NCBI GenBank assembly: GCA_003506095.1 | Contig: DNWZ01000378.1 | Location: 1 to 19,097, forward strand | Reading direction: 5' to 3' | Source: Planctomycetaceae bacterium | GTDB taxonomy: Bacteria > Planctomycetota > Planctomycetia > Pirellulales > Pirellulaceae | DNA: 19,097 nucleotides | Shown: positions 1-6,013 of the stretch, piece by piece | How the letters are laid out: each line of letters starts with the position of its first letter | Numbering within the stretch: the first letter of the stretch is position 1 | Notes under the pieces: generated by a model | Told to the model about the DNA's origin: nothing | Seen by the model: the letters and a program-made list of their open reading frames with translations, nothing else | Databases searched by the model: none | Program-made: the position numbers and the translations under genes

Positions 1-1489
1 ATGTGGAGAATGCGAATAGCACGACAGCGACATACAGGATATAAGCAAACCACGCGTGTCCACCGGTAACGAAGGCGTGCAGCGTGACTTGTGCGCCGAC
101 GTTGCCAGCCACAGCGGACGCCATTTCGGGGGCCGCATAGGCACCGGTGATCACCACCACAAGTGCGGTGCATGTGCAGACAATCACCGTGTCGATGAAT
201 GGTTCCAAAAGTGCCACGATCCCTTCGCTGACCGGTTCATTCGTCTTGGCAGCGGAATGAACGATGGCCGCTGAACCGATCCCCGCTTCGTTGCTAAACA
301 CGGCTCGTTGAATACCGATCACCAGCACCCCCAAGAACCCGCCTTTGATTGCGGTCGGATTCAATGCTTCGGTCACAATCGTCACGATCGCTTCAGGGAT
401 TGCTGCAAAGTTCATCGCTAAGATGTAGAGGCATGCCAACAAATAAGCGCCACACATGAACGGCACAATTTTCGAAGCCACATTGCCGATGCTTTTGATC
501 CCTCCGACGATTACTAGTCCGACGGCCGTGACCATGACTAGGCCATAGACCCATGGATATTGATCGAAGATCGTGAACTGATTGCGGATGGTATCGAGCG
601 ATTGGCCAATTTGAAATGCATTGCCTCCCCCGAAGCTGGCTCCGATACAAAGCACCATAAAGACGACGGCCAACACGCGTCCGAGTTTTGGGAAACCGAT
701 ATCCGACAAACCGACTCTTAAGTAACGCATTGGGCCGCCGAGCACTTTGCCCGAATCGTCGCGAGATCGATAGAGTTGTGCGAGCGTGCATTCGGCAAAT
801 TTGGATGTCATGCCTAACAAGCCGACGATCAAGATCCAAAACGCCGCTCCGGGACCACCGGTACCGATGGCAATCGCGACGCCAGCGATGTTGCCCAGTC
901 CCACTGTCGCAGATAACGCTGCGGCGAGTGCTTGAAAGTGAGAAACGTCGCCCGGTTCATTATCATTGTCATAGTCGCCACGGGTCAGGCGTACGGCATG
1001 CCAGAAAGCGCGGAAGTTGATGAACCCCATGCGGATCGTAAGAAATAAAGCGCCGCCAAATAGCCATACAACAACGAATGGGATCTTTACCGAGCCGTCG
1101 GCAGACGTATAAAGCTTGAAAAAAATGATAGAATCGAGAACCTTTACAACGCTGCCGAAACGCGAATCAATCGCTTGGATCCAAGGTGGTAATGCTTTTT
1201 CGGGCACGACTGCTGCTTCGTCAGAACTCGCGGTTGTTTCGGCGGCAGTTTCAGCGACTGCTTCACCCGTCGCTGGCGGATAGGTTTCAGCAACGACTGG
1301 ATCCGCAGGCGGCGATGCGATTTCATCGACTGCATTCGTGGGGGTGTCGGGCTGCTGGGCCGAAGCCGTTGACGCTGTTGGCAATGCCATCAACATCAAT
1401 GGCAACGCGATCAAACTGGCCAAGCGGTAGAAACGAGTTCTGAAATCAGATGATTCAAAATGGCAGGAGCAATGCCACAGACGGGTCAT
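1..1489 (-). CDS. AGCS-family sodium:alanine/glycine symporter (3' end outside window)
   Basis: Inner-membrane secondary transporter that imports small neutral amino acids with Na+. 496 codons are visible on the minus strand and the C-terminus lies beyond the left edge, so no stop is seen. Family signatures: GLGNIAGVA near residues 197-205, followed by IGTGGPGAAFW, and later FSNEAGIGSAAIVHSAAK and EGIVALLEPFIDTVIV, all hallmarks of the amino acid carrier (AGCS) family. The start at 1489 is chosen because an in-frame TGA lies a few codons upstream and GAAAGG precedes the ATG by about 7 bases. Odd feature: a signal-like hydrophobic segment (about residues 22-44, ending ASAQQ) and an acidic Ala/Glu/Pro-rich linker (about 45-100) precede the first helix of the transporter core. 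Assignment to the family is firm; whether the substrate is alanine or glycine is not visible. Confidence 0.93.
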   Translation of the reverse strand, partial: MTRLWHCSCHFESSDFRTRFYRLASLIALPLMLMALPTASTASAQQPDTPTNAVDEIASPPADPVVAETYPPATGEAVAETAAETTASSDEAAVVPEKALPPWIQAIDSRFGSVVKVLDSIIFFKLYTSADGSVKIPFVVVWLFGGALFLTIRMGFINFRAFWHAVRLTRGDYDNDNEPGDVSHFQALAAALSATVGLGNIAGVAIAIGTGGPGAAFWILIVGLLGMTSKFAECTLAQLYRSRDDSGKVLGGPMRYLRVGLSDIGFPKLGRVLAVVFMVLCIGASFGGGNAFQIGQSLDTIRNQFTIFDQYPWVYGLVMVTAVGLVIVGGIKSIGNVASKIVPFMCGAYLLACLYILAMNFAAIPEAIVTIVTEALNPTAIKGGFLGVLVIGIQRAVFSNEAGIGSAAIVHSAAKTNEPVSEGIVALLEPFIDTVIVCTCTALVVVITGAYAAPEMASAVAGNVGAQVTLHAFVTGGHAWFAYILYVAVVLFAFST

Positions 1490-1714
1490 CGGCGAACCTT
1501 TCGCGGGTCATAGCGGATCAGGCGGGCGAAAAAATGGGCTTGGTCGAACAGGTCAACCGAGCATTCCGACACGACTTCACCAAGCCGCGCGGCAGGACGT
1601 GGTCGCGAGGGTATCGTAACGCCGGAGCATTGCAAGCAAAAACCCCTTTTCGCGATATCTGGCCGATCGGCAACAGATTTGCCAGAATAAGCCGCTTGAC
1701 GAGTCCAAGCCGCC
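1490..1714. other. Intergenic gap between kinase and AGCS transporter
   Basis: This 225-base gap lies downstream of the histidine kinase and upstream of the transporter, both on the minus strand. It holds the transporter's probable ribosome-binding site (GAAAGG just above the start) and a 10-base perfect palindrome, gccgatcggc, at 1662-1671. I see no convincing intrinsic terminator and no convincing gene. Confidence 0.4.
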
Positions 1715-3508
1715 TCAGATGGTTGGGCTGTACTCGCGGATCGATAGCGGTTCGCCTTGCCGCCGCGTGGTATCCAATCGCCATGGAATCGTTACCCAAA
1801 ACGTGCTGCCTTTGCCCAGTTCGCTTTCAAAACCGACTTCGCCACCGAGCAATTTCGACAATTCTTTAACGATCGACAGCCCTAGACCGGTACCCGAATA
1901 TTCGCGAGTGAGCCCTTCGCCGTCGAGCAATTTCTTGCTTTGACGAAACTTTTCAAAAATCACCGAGTGGTCTTCCAGTGCGATCCCCACGCCGGTATCG
2001 GCCACGGACAAAAGAAAGCATTCCACGTTATGTCGTTTAAGGCGAACGGTGATGATGCCGCCTTCGGGTGTGAACTTGATTGCATTGCTGAGCAGGTTGG
2101 TCAAGATTTGGCCCAACTTGTTTTGGTCCTGGAAAACTTGGGCCAGCGAATCGTCGGCTTCGACGCTGAGCGCGATATTTTTCTCTTCCGACAAACTGCG
2201 AACCATATCGGTTTGGGCGTTGACCAATCGCACCAGGTCGAACTCCACCGGATGCAATTCCATCTTGCCCGCCTCGACCTTGGCAAGATCGAGAATGTCG
2301 TTGATCATTTCCAGCAAGACATGGCCACTTTTGCTGATATTTGCAGCATATCGCCGCTGTTTATCGCTGAGCGAGTCGATCCCCTGCAGCACTTCGGAAA
2401 AGCCAATGATCGAGTTGAGCGGGGTCCGCAATTCGTGGCTCATGTTGGCCAAGAAATCGCTCTTCAGCCGGTTCGCTTCGTATAATTGGATGTTCACTTG
2501 TCCCAATTCTTCGATCCGGCTGTCGAGTTCCTCGTTCACCGCTTCGAGTTCACCTTGTGTTTCAGTCATGTGGCGAAGCATCCGGTTGAACGCGTCGGCC
2601 AGCTCGCGAAACTCGTCTTCGGTCTCGATGACCGCGCGTTGAGCGGTATCGCCCCGAGTGATCGCGTCGCTGACATCGCGTAAATGGTGCAGCGGGCTGA
2701 GCACCAGGTAGCGAACGATTGCGTGCAGGATGAACAGCATCACGGCAATGATCAACATCGCCATCGCGATCAAAATGGCTCGTATCCACGACGTCCGTTC
2801 GTACGTCAGGCGATACGGCATGCTGACTCGAATGACGCGAAACGGATGTGTGGAAGCGACTGCGATCGGGTCTTTTTGATCGATTGCCGCTGCGGCGGCC
2901 GGTGTGTGACAAACCAGAATGCACTTCGGACGGCCGAAAACCGGTGTGTAGTGAATGTAGCGGTCTTTGATCGGCCCGCGTTCAGCAAAAACGATCGAGG
3001 TGTCGGGGCCGAATTGGTCCATCGCCTGTGTCGGATTCAATTCCAATGGCCGATCCGGCGCGGGACTCTCCTGCGAAATCCGCTCTGCCAAGCGTTGGCG
3101 AAACCTGGTTTGTAGGTCCTTTAGCAGCTGCAATTCTTGTGGCGATTCGGGGGCAGTCGCCGGCGGCAAGGATTTGACGGGACTTTCGTCGGGCAAGCCC
3201 ATCACGGTGTAAACGTAATCTTCGTTCAATAAGTCGTCGGCCAACATCTTCAGCACCGCACGGCGTTCTTCGTATTGCTCTGGCGGTACGATTTCGCGAA
3301 AAAGGGCTTTGTCGTGCAGTCGCAACGTGACTTCGAACGAAAAGTCGCGAGCGATCTGGCGAGTGCGTTCCATCACCAGGCGGTTGGCCAGCAATTGGAC
3401 CACCCAGAACGCCGCGCACATCAAAACGATGATGACCGAGCCGAAAAAGAAGAGACACTTCCGCTCCAGACTGGTCGATGCGAATAGGCTCTGGATGAAA
3501 CGCAGCAT
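1715..3508 (-). CDS. Membrane sensor histidine kinase with periplasmic CX3CH domain, HAMP and HisKA/HATPase
   Basis: Sensor kinase of a two-component system, 597 residues from the chosen start. Order: TM1 (about 18-40), periplasmic domain (about 41-240) with C196-ILV-C200-H201 near its end, TM2 (about 241-270), HAMP (about 269-320), a short coiled coil, HisKA with H-box SHELRTPLN (phosphoacceptor H358), then HATPase_c with N-box (QILTNLLSNAIKF), G1 (DTGVGI), F-box (FEKFRQ) and G2 (GTGLGLSI). The periplasmic layout, with a Cys/His motif shortly before TM2, resembles DUF3365 (Tll0287-like) heme-PAS sensors, but the motif is CX3CH and not CXXCH. The frame stays open upstream to 3661, but that extension is polar and does not look like a signal; ATG 3508 places TM1 normally. 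No Shine-Dalgarno sequence is evident. No response regulator is in the window, so it is an orphan kinase here. It is transcribed divergently from the repeat-protein gene. Confidence 0.93.
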   Translation of the reverse strand: MLRFIQSLFASTSLERKCLFFFGSVIIVLMCAAFWVVQLLANRLVMERTRQIARDFSFEVTLRLHDKALFREIVPPEQYEERRAVLKMLADDLLNEDYVYTVMGLPDESPVKSLPPATAPESPQELQLLKDLQTRFRQRLAERISQESPAPDRPLELNPTQAMDQFGPDTSIVFAERGPIKDRYIHYTPVFGRPKCILVCHTPAAAAAIDQKDPIAVASTHPFRVIRVSMPYRLTYERTSWIRAILIAMAMLIIAVMLFILHAIVRYLVLSPLHHLRDVSDAITRGDTAQRAVIETEDEFRELADAFNRMLRHMTETQGELEAVNEELDSRIEELGQVNIQLYEANRLKSDFLANMSHELRTPLNSIIGFSEVLQGIDSLSDKQRRYAANISKSGHVLLEMINDILDLAKVEAGKMELHPVEFDLVRLVNAQTDMVRSLSEEKNIALSVEADDSLAQVFQDQNKLGQILTNLLSNAIKFTPEGGIITVRLKRHNVECFLLSVADTGVGIALEDHSVIFEKFRQSKKLLDGEGLTREYSGTGLGLSIVKELSKLLGGEVGFESELGKGSTFWVTIPWRLDTTRRQGEPLSIREYSPTI

Positions 3509-3753
3509 GGGTTTTGTGTCAGCCGATTCGGGAGCAAGTCTGGGAAATTGTTTTTGGCGATTTAAACAGTTTATCGGGTTTGTGACTGCTGCTGGAATGC
3601 GAATCGCTATCGAACTGCTTAACGTTTTGCGACAAATTCTTGCCCTCGCGATGTCAGGCAACTATGATGGGGAGCTAATTCGACAGTCCCGCCGGCGTCG
3701 AGTGTATCGCCGATTCCTACCTTTGAGACGCGTCCAAACCCCACTAAATCGCC
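3509..3753. promoter_or_regulatory. Divergent promoter region between kinase and repeat-protein gene
   Basis: These 245 bases separate the start of the minus-strand kinase from the start of the plus-strand secreted repeat protein, so promoters for both genes should lie here. The part around 3545-3580 is AT-richer than its surroundings. I could not identify convincing -35/-10, -24/-12 or operator sequences, and no gene is supported inside. Confidence 0.5.
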
Positions 3754-5316
3754 ATGAAATGTAATCTCCAGCGGTATTTCCGCGTCGCTATCGTCAGCAG
3801 TTTGGTCGTGACTCTGGGGACCAGTTCCGCATCGGCTGGCTGGTTGCTAAAGCGACTCAGCTGCAGCCCAACACCGAAATGCCACCCTCAGCCCGCTTGC
3901 CCGCCTGTGGCTGCCTGTCCACCGGTCTTTGTGTGTCCGCCTGTCGTTGTGTGTCCGCCTGCGCCGGTCTGCCTGCCCGAGCCTGATTGCTGTGGGCCGT
4001 TTTCAGGTGGTGAAGTAATTGTCGACGAAAGCGTGATGCCCAGTGCCGCGCCCGTTGATGGCTCGTCGGGGGACGCTTATCGAGCAGAAAAGTCTGCGCC
4101 GCCTGCACCCATCGCTGGTGATGATGAAGCAATCGCCGCTCCGGAGATGCCAACCGACGAACCGCCACCAGCACCTGTCGCTGTGCCGGAACCGACTCCG
4201 GCTCCTGCGACCGTCGTTCCAGCGCCGGCCCCCGTTGAGCCCGCTCCTGCACCTGTCGTTCCGGCACCAGCTCCCGTTGAGCCTGCTCCCGTCGCACCCG
4301 CGCCAGCTCCGGCAGCTGAAGACTTGTTTGCTGAACCGCCAGCGGATACTCCCGCACCGGCTCCGGCCGAGCCGCCGATGGATGACCTGTTCAACGACGC
4401 GCCAGCTCCTGCACCTGCGCCTGCTGCAGCGGATGACCTGTTCAACGACGCGCCAGCTCCTGCACCTGCACCTGCTGCAGCGGATGACCTGTTCAACGAC
4501 GCTCCCGCTCCTGCACCTGCTGCAGCGGATGACCTGTTCAACGACGCACCAGCACCGGCCGAGCCGCCGATGGATGACTTGTTCAACGATGCACCGGCGC
4601 CTGCACCGGCTTCGGACGCCGCTGACGACCTGTTCAACGATGCACCGGCACCTGCACCGGCCGCCGCTGACGACCTGTTCAACGATGCTCCTGCACCGGC
4701 TCCGGCCGAAGCACCGATGGACGACTTGTTCAACGACGCTCCAGCTGCGGTCGAAGCACCGATGGACGATTTGTTCAACGATGCACCAGCTCCGGCTGCT
4801 GACCCAGCTCCGGCCCCTGCTGCTGATGATGCTTTCGGCGACTTGTTTGGTGATTCGCCAGCACCTGCGGCCGATCCCGTTCCAGCTGCCGCTGATGATT
4901 TGTTTAACGACGCTCCGGCTCCCGCTGCACCCGCTGGCGATTCGCTCGACGACTTGTTTAATGCTCCGGCTGATTCCGCGCCAGCGGACGCCGCACCGGC
5001 AGCCCCTGCAGAGAGCCTTGACGATATCTTTGGTGCTGCACCAGCGACTGAGCAAAACGTGGTTTCAATCGAACTGAAGCCGCAAGTTGACCCGCTGGCC
5101 GATTCAAAGCAACGCGTTTGGATCGACAACACGGGATCATTCAGCACCCATGGCCGATTGGTCGAAATCGGTGACGATTTTGTTCGCTTGGTCAAGGAAA
5201 ATGGCCGTACCTGCACCGTTCCAATGGATCGGCTCTGTCCGGCAGATGCCGTTTATGTTGATGCCGTTCGCGGCGAATTACAGCAGTACAAATTGGCGAT
5301 GTTGACGGCTCGTTAA
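3754..5316 (+). CDS. Secreted Cys-array / DLF-repeat protein with C-terminal SHD1 domain
   Basis: Exported 520-residue protein of unknown function. A Sec signal peptide covers residues 1-28 (hydrophobic core VAIVSSLVV, then SASA-GW). It is followed by cysteines at 37, 43, 49, 55, 61, 67, 73 and 79, exactly six residues apart and separated by Pro-rich spacers (CPPVxx), plus C80. Residues about 90-435 are Pro/Ala/Asp-rich and carry ten exact DDLFNDAP motifs and four variants (EDLFAEPP, GDLFGDSP, DDLFNAPA, DDIFGAAP). Residues about 454-508 (RVWIDNTGSFSTHGRLVEI... and VPMDRLCPADAVYV) match the SHD1 fold, which planctomycete secreted proteins often carry. The middle is presumably disordered. A structural or scaffolding role in the envelope is inferred. 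Long open frames on both strands across the repeats are composition artefacts. A strong terminator follows directly, so it is probably monocistronic. Confidence 0.87.
   Translation: MKCNLQRYFRVAIVSSLVVTLGTSSASAGWLLKRLSCSPTPKCHPQPACPPVAACPPVFVCPPVVVCPPAPVCLPEPDCCGPFSGGEVIVDESVMPSAAPVDGSSGDAYRAEKSAPPAPIAGDDEAIAAPEMPTDEPPPAPVAVPEPTPAPATVVPAPAPVEPAPAPVVPAPAPVEPAPVAPAPAPAAEDLFAEPPADTPAPAPAEPPMDDLFNDAPAPAPAPAAADDLFNDAPAPAPAPAAADDLFNDAPAPAPAAADDLFNDAPAPAEPPMDDLFNDAPAPAPASDAADDLFNDAPAPAPAAADDLFNDAPAPAPAEAPMDDLFNDAPAAVEAPMDDLFNDAPAPAADPAPAPAADDAFGDLFGDSPAPAADPVPAAADDLFNDAPAPAAPAGDSLDDLFNAPADSAPADAAPAAPAESLDDIFGAAPATEQNVVSIELKPQVDPLADSKQRVWIDNTGSFSTHGRLVEIGDDFVRLVKENGRTCTVPMDRLCPADAVYVDAVRGELQQYKLAMLTAR
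3862..3993 (+). repeat. Hexapeptide cysteine array (Cys every 6 residues)
   Basis: Codons 37-80 of the secreted repeat protein encode seven consecutive six-residue units of the form C-x-P-x-x-x (for example CPPVAA, CPPVFV, CPPVVV), so cysteines fall at 37, 43, 49, 55, 61, 67, 73 and 79, followed by C80. The register is perfect. A polyproline-II helix has three residues per turn, so a six-residue period would put every thiol on the same face (inference). Confidence 0.9.
4318..5043 (+). repeat. DLFND tandem repeats (15-17 residue units)
   Basis: This in-frame repeat tract encodes ten exact DDLFNDAP motifs and four divergent ones, separated by Pro/Ala linkers. The first units start at 4381, 4432, 4483 and 4528, so the DNA period is 51, 51 and then 45 bases and always a multiple of three. 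Neighbouring units are nearly identical in DNA, which suggests recent duplication or slippage. Two linker classes alternate: an Ala-rich one (APAAA) and one ending PPM or APM. Confidence 0.92.
5113..5280 (+). other. SHD1 (Sla1 homology 1) domain coding region
   Basis: Codons 454-509 of the repeat protein encode a small beta-barrel-like module: RVWIDNTGSFSTHGRLVEI, then DDFVRLVKENGRTCTVPMD, then RLCPADAVYV. The R-x-W-x-D-x-(S/T)G-x-F-(S/T) opening and the closing VPxxxL...D...Y(V/L) are typical of SHD1. The yeast Sla1 SHD1 domain binds NPFxD peptides; the ligand of bacterial versions is not known to me. Confidence 0.8.
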
Positions 5317-5344
5317 ACTGAGGTCGTATCCCAGGAAACAACCG

Positions 5345-5383
5345 CAGCCAGCTTCGGTTTCCGAGGCTGGCTGTTTTATTTTT
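5345..5383 (+). terminator. Rho-independent terminator after the repeat-protein gene
   Basis: The arms cagccagcttcgg (5345-5357) and ccgaggctggctg (5361-5373) pair over 13 bp with one G-U wobble and a three-base ttt loop. They are followed by ttttattttt. It lies about 30 bases past the stop at 5316 and isolates this gene from the GrpB-family gene. Confidence 0.88.
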
Positions 5384-5415
5384 GCACGACAATTCAACGC
5401 GCTCAGGTGGTTTGC

Positions 5416-5925
5416 GTGACGATCCGAATGATGCATTATGACCCTCGTTGGCGACAAGAGTTCGAACAGACGAAATCGGGTATCTTGCAATCGTGCCAAG
5501 GTGACGTGATTGATGTTCAACATATCGGCAGTACCGCGATATCGGGTTTGATCGCCCAACCAATTATCGACGCCATAGCTGCGGTGGCAGATGACGCCGC
5601 GATGGACGCGGCGGCACTCGCGATCCAGGGGTTGTACTTTCGCCAACTGCCGACGCCCGCTTGGGCTGGCAAAAGCATCTGGCTTGCCAAGCCAAGGCAT
5701 GGCGAAATCACGCATCGAGTGGTGTTAACCGGCCGAGACACGCCAGTTTGGCGACGCGTTCTGGCCGTTCGAGATGCCCTGAGAGAAAATCCCCAGCGGG
5801 CTATCGCGTTTGAAGAAACGAAAGTCAAACTGTGGCAGGCGGGCGAAGGAGATTCAGAACAATACGATCGCGACAAAGCACTCTTCTTCACGCACCTAGA
5901 AGAACAACTCGGCCTCGAGTTATAA
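5416..5925 (+). CDS. GrpB-family protein (UPF0157, nucleotidyltransferase-like fold)
   Basis: Cytoplasmic protein of 169 residues from the chosen start, the usual length for the GrpB family. Family motifs: YDPRW near the N-terminus, VQHIGSTA and GLIAQPIIDAIAAV (the GST...K/QP-hID core of the nucleotidyltransferase-like fold), then the central THRVVL and the C-terminal EQYDRDKALFFTHLEE. The biochemical function of the family is not established; fusions to dephospho-CoA kinase are known in other bacteria. Start choice: GTG 5416 has AGGTGG (5405-5410) five bases upstream. GTG 5407 overlaps that site, and ATG 5428 or 5431 would cut close to the conserved YDPRW. The gene sits 88 bases before the helicase gene on the same strand and may be co-transcribed with it. 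Confidence 0.88.
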   Translation: MTIRMMHYDPRWRQEFEQTKSGILQSCQGDVIDVQHIGSTAISGLIAQPIIDAIAAVADDAAMDAAALAIQGLYFRQLPTPAWAGKSIWLAKPRHGEITHRVVLTGRDTPVWRRVLAVRDALRENPQRAIAFEETKVKLWQAGEGDSEQYDRDKALFFTHLEEQLGLEL

Positions 5926-6013
5926 GAAATTGCATCAATCCACCGACAGGCAATGAGCCCTCCGGCGTGCATTGACAGTACGACTGGCGCCGTTAGACAA
6001 ACATTAAAACTCC

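Noticed and set aside
1662..1671. Perfect palindrome gccgatcggc in the gap after the kinase.
   Set aside because: It is only 10 bases long, without a T-tract and without a second copy; it is expected by chance in this GC-rich DNA.
1450..1869. 139-codon plus-strand frame spanning the gap between the transporter and the kinase.
   Set aside because: It overlaps the ends of two well-supported minus-strand genes, has a basic, Arg-rich composition typical of shadow frames and shows no recognisable domain.
1940..2642. 181- and 197-codon plus-strand frames inside the kinase.
   Set aside because: They are antisense to the HisKA/HATPase coding region and are composition-driven.
3509..3661. N-terminal extension of the histidine kinase to an ATG at 3661.
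   Set aside because: The extra 51 residues are polar and would displace the first TM helix from the N-terminus. They also cover most of the divergent promoter region.
4077..5216. Long minus-strand open frame (379 codons, GAGAGASLNRSS repeats) antisense to the repeat protein, plus long plus-strand and second minus-strand frames over the same stretch.
   Set aside because: They mirror the GC-rich, three-base-phased repeats of the real gene. They lack a signal peptide, a domain or a ribosome-binding site, whereas the plus-strand frame at 3754 has a signal peptide, an SHD1 domain and a terminator.
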